From the NCBI RefSeq assembly GCF_029338515.1, contig NZ_CP119988.1:2542001-2606000 (forward strand): a stretch of 64,000 bases of DNA, in the 5' to 3' direction. Positions 53,081 to 61,775 of the stretch are shown here, piece after piece. The notes under the pieces are model-generated. The model was not told where the DNA came from, ran no database searches, and saw only the letters and a list, made by a program, of their open reading frames with translations. The DNA is from Haloglomus litoreum (GTDB taxonomy: Archaea > Halobacteriota > Halobacteria > Halobacteriales > Haloarculaceae). The position numbers were made by a program, and so were the translations under genes. Numbering within the stretch: position 1 is the first letter of the stretch; the number at the start of each line of letters is the position of its first letter.

Positions 53081-54933
53081 CAGGAGACCTCGTAGCCCCG
53101 CTCCCGGACCTGCTGGAGGACGTACTCCGGGTCCTTCTGGTAGAGGTGCGTGACCGATGCCACGTCGCGGTAGTCGGTGATGTCCTCCTCGATGAGGAAG
53201 CCGAGGACGGCCTCCCGCCGGGCGATCTCCCGGTCGAGCTCGGCCTGCGACCAGCCCCGCTCGTCGGCCACCTGCGCCAGGACGTCGGACTCGCCGACCC
53301 GCTCGTGGGTGTCGCTCGCAGCGTCCCAGTCGTAGACGTCACGGGTCTGCACCCGCGACGGGTCGTCCTGTCGGTCGACGACCTCGATGATGCCCTGGTT
53401 GCGCCGGACGCGCTGGTCGCCGAGGAACGACTGCTTCTGGATGCTCACGATGTCGAGGTCCTGGATCATCGCCGTCGGGACCGACAGCGGCGGGTTCTGG
53501 AGCCGATTGAGCACCGTCTCGATGCTGTCGGCGTGCATCGTCGTGTAGGCGGTGTGGCCGGTGCCCATCGCCTGGAAGAAGGTCAGCGCGACCCGCTCCT
53601 GGGTCCGTATCTCGCCGACGAGCAGGTACTCGGGGCGCTGGCGGAGCGCCGCCTGCAGCAGGTCGTACATCGTCACCTGCCCACGGCCCTCGCGGGTGGT
53701 CGAGTCCCGCGTGACCGACTGGATCCAGTTCGAGTGGGGCAGGTCCACCTCGCGGGTGTCCTCGATGGAGATGACCTTGCTGTTCGGCGGGATGAAGAAG
53801 GAGATGGCGTTCATCGAGCTGGTCTTGCCGGAGCCGGTGCCGCCGGCGAAGATGAGCGACTTGTTGTTCTCGATGGCCAGCCAGAAGTAGACCATCTGCT
53901 CCAGCGAGAAGGTGTTCCAGTTGATCATGTCGACCGGCGAGAACGGCACGTCGGAGAACTTCCGGATGGTGAAGTTCGCCCCCCGGGTCGCCACCTCGCC
54001 GCCGAGTGTGAGCTGTAGTCGAGAGCCGTCGGGGAGCGTCGCGTCCACGAGCGGGTCGCTGACGCTGATGGTCTTGCCCGCGCGCTGGGCCAGCCGGACC
54101 GTGTACGAGGAGAGCCGCCGGGGCTCGAAGACCACGTTCGTGTCCAGGTCGCGGAACGCCCGGTGGTAGACGAACACGGGGACGTTGGCCCCATCACAGG
54201 AGACGTCCTCGATGGCCGGGTCGCGCATGATGGGGTCGATGGGGCCGAACTCCAGGAAGTCACGCCGGAGGTAGTAGAGCAGTTTCCGCCGGGTCAGCCG
54301 CGAGACGCTTCGCGCCCGGTCGGCCACGATGTCGGCCACCTCGGACTCGAACACCTCGCGGCGCTCGGACACCGACTCCACGTCCCGGTACAGCAGCGTG
54401 TTCCGGAGGTACTCGACGAGGTCCGTCCGGACGTAGCTCTCGAACTCGTCCAGCGCGGGTTCGGTCACCCGGTAGCGGTACTCCCGCCCCTCCGGGTCGT
54501 AGACGACGGAGACGTAGGCGTACGGCTCGTTCACCCACCGGCGCTCGATCTCCTCGTACCGGTCCAGGTAGGAGAAGTCGAAGAACTCCGAGACGTCCAG
54601 CGTCTCCGCATCGAACGCCTCCCGTTCGAGCAGCGACTCGCGGACATCGGCGAGGACCTCCCCGCGGACCGCCTCGCGGTCGGTGTCCAGCGAGTCCGGC
54701 TCGTCGGGGCCCTCGTCACCGAGGACGCGTGCCGCACGCTGGCCGCCGATCGGTGCGTCCTCGTCGGCTTCTTCGTCGCCCAGCGAGGCGTCCGCCACGC
54801 CCGGCATCGGTTCCTCCCCGGCCGTCGCCCCGCCGTCGCCGTCGGCGAGGACATCGCCGAGCGAGCCGGCTTCCTCGGTCCCGTCAGGGTCACTCGACGA
54901 ACCTGCCGGGGGCGTCGGGTCCTCGTCGCTCAT
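53080..54933 (-). CDS. pilB: PilB-like type IV pilus assembly ATPase (cassette 2)
   Basis: 617 residues. Walker A 'GGTGSGKTSSMNAI' (~361), 'IEDTREVDLP', 'LLVGEIRTQE' and 'GTGHTAYTTMHADS' are all intact, so the ATPase looks functional although its PilC partner is broken. It closely parallels the cassette 1 ATPase ('FDFSYLERYEEVDRRWVNEP' there, 'FDFSYLDRYEEIERRWVNEP' here), showing the cassettes derive from duplication or parallel acquisition. A ~100-residue acidic N-terminus precedes the core. The ATG at 54933 is used; it lies 27 nt inside the longest frame. Confidence 0.93.
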   Translation of the reverse strand: MSDEDPTPPAGSSSDPDGTEEAGSLGDVLADGDGGATAGEEPMPGVADASLGDEEADEDAPIGGQRAARVLGDEGPDEPDSLDTDREAVRGEVLADVRESLLEREAFDAETLDVSEFFDFSYLDRYEEIERRWVNEPYAYVSVVYDPEGREYRYRVTEPALDEFESYVRTDLVEYLRNTLLYRDVESVSERREVFESEVADIVADRARSVSRLTRRKLLYYLRRDFLEFGPIDPIMRDPAIEDVSCDGANVPVFVYHRAFRDLDTNVVFEPRRLSSYTVRLAQRAGKTISVSDPLVDATLPDGSRLQLTLGGEVATRGANFTIRKFSDVPFSPVDMINWNTFSLEQMVYFWLAIENNKSLIFAGGTGSGKTSSMNAISFFIPPNSKVISIEDTREVDLPHSNWIQSVTRDSTTREGRGQVTMYDLLQAALRQRPEYLLVGEIRTQERVALTFFQAMGTGHTAYTTMHADSIETVLNRLQNPPLSVPTAMIQDLDIVSIQKQSFLGDQRVRRNQGIIEVVDRQDDPSRVQTRDVYDWDAASDTHERVGESDVLAQVADERGWSQAELDREIARREAVLGFLIEEDITDYRDVASVTHLYQKDPEYVLQQVRERGYEVS

Positions 54934-55076
54934 TACTGGCATCCGAGCGGGTTCGCCCATAAACGTGTTCCCCCCCGTTCCACCCGGGCGTGCCCGCTTC
55001 CCCGGTTCCGGTGATACGGCAACCGCCGGCCGCGCCGTGTCCGCGCTGCCCCTCGCGGAGCCCGTCGCCGAACCGA

Positions 55077-55802
55077 TTACTCGCGCTCGCCGACCGTGTT
55101 CCGCAGCGTCCCGATACCCTCGTACCGGATCTCGATCTCGTCGCCCGGTTCGACGAGTCCGGGGTTGGCGGGCGAGCCGAAGGAGATGACGTCGCCCGGC
55201 TTCAGGGTGAACCGCTCGGACATGAACGCGACCACCTCGCGGGGCTTGACGAACATGTTCTCGGTGTTGTCGTGCTGGCGGCGCTCCCCGTTGATGTGGG
55301 TCTCCATCTCCAGGCCGACCGGGTCGACGTCCGTGTCGACGACGGGCCCGAGCGGGCCGCTCGCGTCGAACGCCTTCCGCGCGGTCCGGCGCTCCTGGTC
55401 GAGGCAGTCCAGGTCGTTCAGGACCGTGTAGCCCTCCACCACGTCGTCGACCTCGTCCTCGCTCACGTGCTTGCAGCGCTCGCCGATGACGGCGGCCAGC
55501 TCGCCGGCGTAGGTCAGCTCCGAGGAGAACGACGGGTACGGGATGGGCTGTTCGGGCGGGTGGAGCGAGACGGGCGGCTTGATGAAGAAGTCCGGCTCGT
55601 CGGGAATCTCGTAGTCCATCTGGTCGACCTTCTCGCCGAAGTTCCGGCCGACACAGTAGAAGATGGACGGCTCGCAGGGCGCGAGCAGCGTCGCCTCGTC
55701 GGTCGTCGTGTCGTACGTCCCGGAGTCGACCGTGACGACGCCGTCCTCGTACTCGCCGCGCTCGACACCCGCGTCGGTTGCAATCCGCGCCAGCTTGGGC
55801 AT
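55077..55802 (-). CDS. Fumarylacetoacetate hydrolase-family protein
   Basis: 241 residues, FAH fold. 'FYCVGRNFGEKVDQMDYEIP', 'EPDFFIKPPVSL', 'ELTYAGELAAVIG' and 'GDVISFGSPANPG' mark the family (acylpyruvate hydrolase / hydratase-decarboxylase group). In the metal-binding E-x-E segment the first position reads Ala ('YAGEL'), so the usual three-carboxylate site may be altered. Substrate unknown; aromatic-acid catabolism is the common role. A 36-bp tandem repeat lies just upstream. Confidence 0.85.
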   Translation of the reverse strand: MPKLARIATDAGVERGEYEDGVVTVDSGTYDTTTDEATLLAPCEPSIFYCVGRNFGEKVDQMDYEIPDEPDFFIKPPVSLHPPEQPIPYPSFSSELTYAGELAAVIGERCKHVSEDEVDDVVEGYTVLNDLDCLDQERRTARKAFDASGPLGPVVDTDVDPVGLEMETHINGERRQHDNTENMFVKPREVVAFMSERFTLKPGDVISFGSPANPGLVEPGDEIEIRYEGIGTLRNTVGERE

Positions 55803-55872
55803 TGTCGGGTGGCCGGCCGACGCGGGCAGGAATCTGTCGGTTTCCGGCGGCGGTCCCCAGGACCCGGGCCCC

Positions 55873-55993
55873 GCTCGGCGCGGCGTGACCAGGGCCGGCA
55901 GGCGTCCCGCTCGGCGCGGCGTGACCAGGGCCGGCAGGCGTCCCGCTCGGCGCGGCGTGACCAGGGCCGGCAGGCGTCCCGCTCGGCGCGGCG
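55873..55993. repeat. Tandem repeat, 36-bp unit, 3.4 copies
   Basis: Three identical 36-bp units start at 55873, 55909 and 55945, each beginning GCTCGGCGCGGCGTGACCAG, followed by a 13-bp partial fourth copy (55981-55993). The units are exact, without spacers, in the gap between tpiA and the FAH gene. A length divisible by 3 keeps a frame open, but no gene reads through it. Confidence 0.9.
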
Positions 55994-56009
55994 CCAGCCG
56001 TGACCCGCG

Positions 56010-56666
56010 TCAGAGCGGGTCTACCAGGTCAGCCAGCGCCGCCCGCGGGTCGTCGGCCTTCGCGACCCCGGAGGCCAGCAGCACGCCCTCCGCCCCCAGG
56101 TCACGGGCGGCGACCACGTCCTCGCCGGTGGAGATGCCGGCGCCACAGAAGACGGAGACGTCCTCGTCCACGGCCTCGACGGCCGCCACCGCGTCCTCGA
56201 CGATGTCGGGGTCGGCCGCGGAGACGGGCGTCCCGGTCCCGATGAGCGCCGGCGGCTCGACCGCGACGGCGTCCGGTCCCAGCGCCGCCGCGGCGGCCAC
56301 CTGCTCGGGCGTGTTGCCACAGACCACGGTCTCGATACCGACGCGTTCGGCGGCGTCGAGGGCGCCGTCGATGCGGTCCAGCCGGAGCCGGCGCTCGGAG
56401 TGGTTGCAGAGCGTCCCGACGGCCCCCGCGTCCGCCACGGTCTCGGCCAGCGTGTGGCCGGTGTTGCTCCCCGGCTCGACCGGGTCGACGTGCTGGGCGA
56501 ACGCCTCGGCGTCGCTCCCGTCCAGTACCCCGGCGACCCGTCGGAGGTCGGCCGCCTCGGGCGCGACCGCCACGCGGGCGTCGGTGTCGGCAGCCACGTC
56601 CGCGGCGGCCTCCGCGACGGCCACGGGGTCACACGGGTACGTCTTCAGGTTGATGAGGACGAACAT
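56010..56666 (-). CDS. tpiA: Triosephosphate isomerase
   Basis: 218 residues, the short archaeal form. Active-site residues: N6/K8 in 'LINLKTY', His in '[11 protein letters not shown]', and Glu in '[16 protein letters not shown]'; the phosphate loop '[12 protein letters not shown]' is also present. It interconverts DHAP and glyceraldehyde-3-phosphate. The ATG at 56666 starts at the first strand as in homologues; the longer upstream frame is spurious. Confidence 0.96.
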   Translation of the reverse strand: MFVLINLKTYPCDPVAVAEAAADVAADTDARVAVAPEAADLRRVAGVLDGSDAEAFAQHVDPVEPGSNTGHTLAETVADAGAVGTLCNHSERRLRLDRIDGALDAAERVGIETVVCGNTPEQVAAAAALGPDAVAVEPPALIGTGTPVSAADPDIVEDAVAAVEAVDEDVSVFCGAGISTGEDVVAARDLGAEGVLLASGVAKADDPRAALADLVDPL

Positions 56667-56746
56667 ACCGGCGGGGCGGCCGCTCGGCGCAAGTAGGTAC
56701 CGCTTCCGGCCCGGCAGCCGGGCGTCCGGCGCCGACCGGGTGGTGG

Positions 56747-56995
56747 TTACCGCATCTCGGTCGGCTCCAGACAGTCGTCCGCGTCGACGGTGATCCACGT
56801 GGACATCCGCTCCACACTGCTCATGTCCGGCGGATACACCGTCACCTGATCCGGCTGACCGTCGTACCGGACGAGGGTGCTCGCGAGCTGAGGCGGGTCG
56901 TCGGGCGCCGTCTCCTCGAGCGTCCCCCCTGCAGCTGCGACGCGACCGTCGTTCGTCGGCTGTTCACCCGTCTCGTCCTGTTCGTTCATCGACAT
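56747..56995 (-). CDS. Small DUF7511-like protein (paralogue A)
   Basis: 82 residues. The C-terminal half ('[20 protein letters not shown]', '[18 protein letters not shown]') matches a haloarchaeal small-protein family, probably DUF7511. The N-terminal ~35 residues are polar. The protein at 57338-57538 has the same core. Function unknown. ATGs at 56995 and 56989 are both possible. Confidence 0.7.
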   Translation of the reverse strand: MSMNEQDETGEQPTNDGRVAAAGGTLEETAPDDPPQLASTLVRYDGQPDQVTVYPPDMSSVERMSTWITVDADDCLEPTEMR

Positions 56996-57124
56996 GCGTC
57001 CCGAGTCCCTTCCCCCGCGGTCGGCTGGGGTCGTCCCTCGCACGACCGCGAGTTGGTGTGGAGTTCGAGCCGCCGGGTAAGGCGTTGGCGCTTGATATTT
57101 ACGGGTCGGGGACAATGCCCGTCC

Positions 57125-57310
57125 ATGTCCGACCTCGACGGCGCGCGGGTCGCGGTGACGCTCGACGGGGAGCGGCGGACCGGTGAGGTGGTCCGAACGA
57201 CGTACACGACGAAGTACGGCCAGCCGCTCGTCGCGGTGGCGCTCGACGAGCCGCTGCCGGACGGGCGCGACCGGTACCTCGCCAGGGCGGATGCCGTCGA
57301 GCGCGTGTGA
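57125..57310 (+). CDS. Small beta-rich protein between the DUF7511-like genes
   Basis: 61 residues: 'DLDGARVAVTLDGERRTGEV', 'YGQPLVAVALDEPLPDG'. It looks like a small beta-barrel or SH3-like domain. TTGATATTTACGG at ~57090-57102 is centred ~27 nt before the ATG, supporting a leaderless start. No function is recognised; it is flanked by two DUF7511-like genes on the opposite strand. Confidence 0.65.
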   Translation: MSDLDGARVAVTLDGERRTGEVVRTTYTTKYGQPLVAVALDEPLPDGRDRYLARADAVERV

Positions 57311-57337
57311 GCGACCGAAACGAGTGCCGCTCGGCGC

Positions 57338-57538
57338 CTACCGCATGGAGTCGAGGTCGACGAACGCGCCCGCGTCGGCGGTGAGCCAGGTCGACATCCG
57401 GGCGACGCTGTTCGTCCCCGGCGGGTAGATGGTCCGGCGGTCGGGACGGTCGGTGTACGCGACGAGCGTGGCGGCGAGGGCCGGGGAAGGTTCGGAGCCG
57501 GTCGGCCGCTCGCCCTCCGTTCGGCGGGACGCTGGCAT
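57338..57538 (-). CDS. Small DUF7511-like protein (paralogue B)
   Basis: 66 residues. Core 'LVAYTDRPDRRTIYPPGTNS', 'VARMSTWLTADAGAFVDLDS' parallels paralogue A. The polar N-terminus is shorter. These tiny proteins are common in haloarchaea, often in multiple copies, with unknown function. Confidence 0.7.
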   Translation of the reverse strand: MPASRRTEGERPTGSEPSPALAATLVAYTDRPDRRTIYPPGTNSVARMSTWLTADAGAFVDLDSMR

Positions 57539-57621
57539 CGAGAGGAACTGCCGAGGGAGGGTCCATAAGCGCTGCTAGGAGGGGTATTGACCGCTCGGTA
57601 GGCGAAGAGATGTCGGGGCGG

Positions 57622-58161
57622 TCAGTCCTTGCGCTTGACCACGTCGCCGAGGGTGGTCGTCCCGGCCGAGGAACTCCCCTCCCACTCCGTCTCCCCGTCG
57701 TCGCCGCCCTCGGTCAGCGTGATGTCGAGGGCGCGCTCCAGTTTCTTCTGGACGGAGTCGCTGGGGAGGACGTCCCCTCGCTCGAGTTTCCGGATGAGGC
57801 TGGCCTTCTCGTTGAGCTGCTTCGCCAGCTCCTCCTGGCTCAGCCCGCGGGACTCGCGGGCCGACCGGATGCGCTGGTCGTAGTCCTGGGCCACCTCGTC
57901 CATGTCGTCGAACATGTCGCGGCGGCGGCTCGAGGAGCCCCCGCCGGAACTCGACGAGCCGGTCGAACTCGACCCTCCGCCGGAACTCGACGAGGAGGAC
58001 GATGACGACGTGGAGTACTTCGTCGACGTGCTGGAACTGCTCTCGGTGCGGACCTCCGTGCCGAAGTCGGCACAGTCGGAACACACATCGAGTTCGGCTC
58101 CCTCGACCTTCACCGTCTTCGGAGCCGCGGTCTCGGTCCCGCACATCTCACACTGGACCAT
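57622..58161 (-). CDS. MBF1-like HTH protein
   Basis: 179 residues. An N-terminal zinc ribbon 'CEMCGTETAAP' with 'CSDCADFGTEV' is followed by a Ser/Gly-only linker (~40-78) and a Cro/C1-type HTH at ~95-150 ('RIRSARESRGLSQEELAKQL', 'EKASLIRKLERGDVLPSDSV'). This is the archaeal multiprotein-bridging-factor 1 architecture, a transcription or stress/ribosome-associated factor. The ATG at 58161 starts at the zinc ribbon. Confidence 0.92.
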   Translation of the reverse strand: MVQCEMCGTETAAPKTVKVEGAELDVCSDCADFGTEVRTESSSSTSTKYSTSSSSSSSSSGGGSSSTGSSSSGGGSSSRRRDMFDDMDEVAQDYDQRIRSARESRGLSQEELAKQLNEKASLIRKLERGDVLPSDSVQKKLERALDITLTEGGDDGETEWEGSSSAGTTTLGDVVKRKD

Positions 58162-58368
58162 ACCACGGGCTTCGCCGCGCCCACGCATAAAACGTGTGCC
58201 GCAGGATGGGGCGACCCCGTTCGACGCCACGGGGCGGAGCGCTCCCAGGACGGGCCGTCACCGCCGGCAGACGGGCGTCAGACATAAACCCCCGTTCGAA
58301 TCCGGCCCGTCTCCCCGACCCTGGCGATACGGCCACGGTACATCAACCAGAGACACCTGTCACCGGAC

Positions 58369-59976
58369 ATGTCATCCAGCGCAACCGGATCGACACGAGC
58401 GGATGCGGGGGACGGTGAGGGAGCCGCTGCGGCCGAACTGGAACGGACCGTCGAGCGGTTGAACCAGGGTATCGTGGTCACCTACGAACTCCGGTCCGAG
58501 GCGGAGGATGCCGTCGCGGTCGACCTGCAGCAGTCCCTCCCGCCGGAGCTCGCGGTTGCGGATGTGGGCTTCAGGACCGACGCGGCCCCGGCCGAGTGGT
58601 CCGTCGAGGAGGACACCGTCCGCGGGAGCGGGACCGTCCCCGATGAGGGGAGCGTGGAGTACGTCCTCGGGCTGAAGCTCCCCGAGGCACCGGACGAGCT
58701 GCCGACGTTCCCGGAGCCGGATCTGACCGACGGGACCGCCGGGGAGAGCGAGGGGACGGCAGACGAGCGGACTGGCGACGACGGCGCGAGCGACGGACCG
58801 ACGCCCGACGAGGGGGCGGGAGACGACGCGACGACCGACGACGGTGCGGGCGATGACGGGGAGACGATGGACCCGCCCGAGATCGAACTGGCGGGGACGG
58901 GGGAGCCGGACCTCGGCGGTGCCGGGGACGAGTCGAGCGATGCGGATGCCTCGACGGACGGCCCGTCACTGGTCGGGAACACGGACGGCGCGCTGGCCGA
59001 GTCCGTCAGGGAGGTCATCGGCGGGTCGGCAGCCGACGAGGGGCCGGGCGACACCGGGGAGCCGAGCGCGTCCGGGGCGGACGACACCTCGACCGGCGCC
59101 ACGGCGACGGACGGCGGCCCAGAGGCCGGCGGCGCCGCGGCCGACCTCGAGCAGGGGCCGGAGCCCCGGCAGAACCCGACGACGAGCGACGGACTGGAGG
59201 CCGCCGTGGCCGCCGTGGAGCCGGAACTCGAGAACGGCGAAGGGGGCTCGCAGGAGGGTGACGAGGCGTCGACCGACGAGCCGCCCGAGCTCGACCTGTC
59301 CGTTCCAGAGGTCGGGGACGGGATGGCGGAGACGGGTGGGACCGAGACGGACACGGACGGGACCGGGACGGACCGCGACGCGGGCACGCCGGGCGGCGAG
59401 TCGGGCAGGGCGCCGGCGAGGTCCGGGGAGGGTGGCGAACCGACCACGGGGGTCCCGACCGAAACCGCGGCTCCGGCACCCGACATCGAGAGCCTCGCCG
59501 ACCGGCTGGCGGCCGCCGACGAGGCCGACCGGCGCACGGTGCGGGAGGCACTCGGGGTCGACGATGTCGGGGGCGACGGGGCCTCCGGCACGGTCACGGT
59601 CCGGCTCGAGAAGCTCGAATCGCGGCTCTCCGCGTTCGAGGCCTACGAGGACGCCCTCGCGGCGTTCATCGACGAGACGGGCACCGTCGAGGAGATCGAG
59701 GCGACCGCGACGGAGGCTGCCGAGGCCGCCACCGACCTCCGGACGGATGTGACGGCGCTCCGGGAGGAGGTCGAGGCGGCGCGGGAGGCGGCGGCCGCCG
59801 CCGAGCGCGAGCGCACGGCGCTCCGCGAGGACCTGGACGCGCTCCGCCAGGACGTCGACGAGGCGCTTGGACTCCGCGAGCAGCTCCTCGGGGCGCTCCA
59901 GAGCGCCGGCGGGGCAGCCGGCACCCGGGCGACCACGCCCGGCGGCGGGGACCAGTCGCCCGACACCCCGGAGTAG
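58369..59976 (+). CDS. Acidic protein with beta N-domain and C-terminal coiled coil
   Basis: 535 residues. Residues ~25-110 are a beta-rich domain ('VERLNQGIVVTYELRSEAED'); ~115-370 is a Gly/Asp/Thr/Glu-rich disordered linker with repeats such as 'DDGAGDDG'; ~375-520 is helical with heptads ('RTDVTALREEVEAAREAAA', 'ALREDLDALRQDVDEAL'). No signal peptide or membrane segment. It may be a scaffold or a chromosome/cell-shape associated protein; nothing specific is recognised. birA follows after 106 bp on the same strand. Confidence 0.72.
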   Translation: MSSSATGSTRADAGDGEGAAAAELERTVERLNQGIVVTYELRSEAEDAVAVDLQQSLPPELAVADVGFRTDAAPAEWSVEEDTVRGSGTVPDEGSVEYVLGLKLPEAPDELPTFPEPDLTDGTAGESEGTADERTGDDGASDGPTPDEGAGDDATTDDGAGDDGETMDPPEIELAGTGEPDLGGAGDESSDADASTDGPSLVGNTDGALAESVREVIGGSAADEGPGDTGEPSASGADDTSTGATATDGGPEAGGAAADLEQGPEPRQNPTTSDGLEAAVAAVEPELENGEGGSQEGDEASTDEPPELDLSVPEVGDGMAETGGTETDTDGTGTDRDAGTPGGESGRAPARSGEGGEPTTGVPTETAAPAPDIESLADRLAAADEADRRTVREALGVDDVGGDGASGTVTVRLEKLESRLSAFEAYEDALAAFIDETGTVEEIEATATEAAEAATDLRTDVTALREEVEAAREAAAAAERERTALREDLDALRQDVDEALGLREQLLGALQSAGGAAGTRATTPGGGDQSPDTPE

Positions 59977-60082
59977 GCATCGAGCGGACGGTCCTCCGCT
60001 TCGGCCCTCCATCCGGCGCTCCCCTCGGTTCCCGGCCCCGGCGGGTCCCACGCTTACAACCCATCCCGGCGTAGCGACGATC

Positions 60083-61063
60083 ATGCAGGAGACACGACGC
60101 CGTGTACTGGACGCGCTGGCCGAGGGACCGGTGACGGGCCCCGAACTCGCCGAGCGGCTGGGCGTCTCGCGGGCGGCCGTCTGGAAGCACGTCGAGGCAC
60201 TCCGGGAGGCCGACTTCGAGGTCGAGGGCACCGACGAGGGGTACGTCCTCCGCTCGGTCCCGGAGTACGGCGGACCCGCCATCGAGTACGGGCTCGAGGC
60301 GCCGTTCGCTGTGGAGTTCCACGACTCGCTGGGGTCGACGAACGAGCGTGCCCGCGAACTGGCCGCCGACGGGCCCGAGGACACGGTCGTCGTCGCGGCC
60401 GAGCAGACCGGCGGCCGCGGCCGCCTCGACCGGGAATGGTCCTCGCCGGCGGGCGGCGTCTGGCTCTCGGTCGTCTGCCGGCCTGACCTCCCGCCCGCGC
60501 AGGTGCCCGTCTACACGCTCGCGGCGGCGGTGGCCGTCACGCGGGCCTGCCGCGAGGCCGGCGTCGAGGCGCGCATCAAGTGGCCCAACGACGTGCTCGT
60601 CGCGGTCGGAGCGGGCGACGACCTCGAGGAGCGGAAGCTCTGTGGCATCCTCACGGAGATGGAGGGTGAGGCCGACCGCGTCTCCTGGGTCGTCGTCGGC
60701 ATCGGCGTGAACGTCAATCTCGACGAGGCCGACCTGCCCCCGGAGGCGAACGGGACAACGCTCCGCGCCTGCCGGGAGCGCGCGGGCCACACCGGCGACG
60801 ACGCCGACGTCCCGCGGCGACTGTTCGTCCAGCGGCTGCTGGAGGCGTTCGACGAGCTACGCGGCGACCCCGAGGCCGTTCTGCCGGCGTGGCGCGAGTA
60901 CGCCAGCACGCTCGGCCGGCGCGTCCGCGTCGAGACGCCAGGCGGCGAGGTGGTCGGGGAGGCCGTCGACATCGAGTTCCCGGGGACGCTCGTGGTCGAG
61001 ACCGACGAGGGGACCCGGCGCGTCTCCGCGGGCGACTGCGAGCACCTGCGCCCCGCGGAGTGA
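60083..61063 (+). CDS. birA: Biotin--[acetyl-CoA-carboxylase] ligase / repressor-like
   Basis: 326 residues. An N-terminal winged helix (~1-60, 'VTGPELAERLGVSRAAVWKH') is followed by the biotin protein ligase core with 'GGRGRLDREWSSPAGG', 'KWPNDVLV' and 'CGILTEMEGEADRVSWVVVG', and an SH3-like C-terminal domain. It attaches biotin to carboxylase carrier domains; the HTH suggests it also regulates biotin genes. The ATG at 60083 gives the standard length. Confidence 0.94.
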   Translation: MQETRRRVLDALAEGPVTGPELAERLGVSRAAVWKHVEALREADFEVEGTDEGYVLRSVPEYGGPAIEYGLEAPFAVEFHDSLGSTNERARELAADGPEDTVVVAAEQTGGRGRLDREWSSPAGGVWLSVVCRPDLPPAQVPVYTLAAAVAVTRACREAGVEARIKWPNDVLVAVGAGDDLEERKLCGILTEMEGEADRVSWVVVGIGVNVNLDEADLPPEANGTTLRACRERAGHTGDDADVPRRLFVQRLLEAFDELRGDPEAVLPAWREYASTLGRRVRVETPGGEVVGEAVDIEFPGTLVVETDEGTRRVSAGDCEHLRPAE

Positions 61064-61066
61064 GCA

Positions 61067-61081
61067 GGCCACTGGGTGGCC
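61067..61081. terminator. Hairpin after birA
   Basis: GGCCAC (61067-61072) and GTGGCC (61076-61081) pair with a 3-nt loop in the 43-bp gap between birA and the convergent lipoprotein gene. Confidence 0.35.
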
Positions 61082-61106
61082 AACCGCAGGTCGCCGCGCG
61101 ACCGGG

Positions 61107-61775
61107 TCAGGTCGGCCGGTCGCGGTCGCCGGGCGTCCCGCTCCCGGTGACCGTTCCCGGCTCGGAGAACGCGCCGCTGGCCTCTTCGGTCTCCGCCTCC
61201 ACCAGCAGCTCCCCGTCGAGGTCGATGCCCGCCTCGATGCCCCGGACCCCGGCGTGGGCCCGGATGCCGAGGGCCCGTCGCTGGTCGGCAGCCTCGACGG
61301 TGACGCGGTAGTCGCCCTGCGCGGCGACGACGCCTTCGGCGACCGCGAACTCGGGACCGGAGACGACGGTGCCACCGTCCGCCTCGAAGTACAGCGAGAC
61401 GGTCATCCCCGAGTACGACCCGTCGTCGCCGGTGTCGATGCCGGGCGCGCGGAGCGTCCCCTCGTAGACCGACTCGCCGGTCGCGTCGCAGGCCGAGCCG
61501 TCCGCCGTCGGGCGCGACCCGCAGGAGACCCGCTCGATAGTGACGGCGAACGTCGCCGTGGTGTCGGGCCGGCCGTTGATGGCGTGGACCCAGAGCGGTC
61601 CCTCCCAGAACCCCTCGCCCGGCGAGTAGGTCGACGTCCCGGTCCGCGTGGGGGAGCCCTCCAACTCGTCGGCGTATCGGAGCGTCCGGCCGCAGCCGGC
61701 GGTCAGGGCCGTCGCACCGGCCGCGAGGAGGGCGCGCCGAGGAATCGGCCGGCCGTGTGGAGGGGGGTCGCTCAC
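61107..61775 (-). CDS. Tat lipoprotein of unknown function
   Basis: 222 residues. A Tat-like 'PRRALLAAG' and lipobox 'LTAGC' (C28) are followed by a single beta-rich domain with two more cysteines ('SCGSRPTADGSAC') that may form a disulfide. No catalytic motif. Its ATG overlaps the UspA stop by 4 nt, so it is translated with the stress protein. Confidence 0.75.
   Translation of the reverse strand: MSDPPPHGRPIPRRALLAAGATALTAGCGRTLRYADELEGSPTRTGTSTYSPGEGFWEGPLWVHAINGRPDTTATFAVTIERVSCGSRPTADGSACDATGESVYEGTLRAPGIDTGDDGSYSGMTVSLYFEADGGTVVSGPEFAVAEGVVAAQGDYRVTVEAADQRRALGIRAHAGVRGIEAGIDLDGELLVEAETEEASGAFSEPGTVTGSGTPGDRDRPT

Noticed and set aside
55873-55993. CRISPR array at the 36-bp repeats
   Set aside because: The units abut with no spacers, so this is a plain tandem repeat; no cas genes are nearby.
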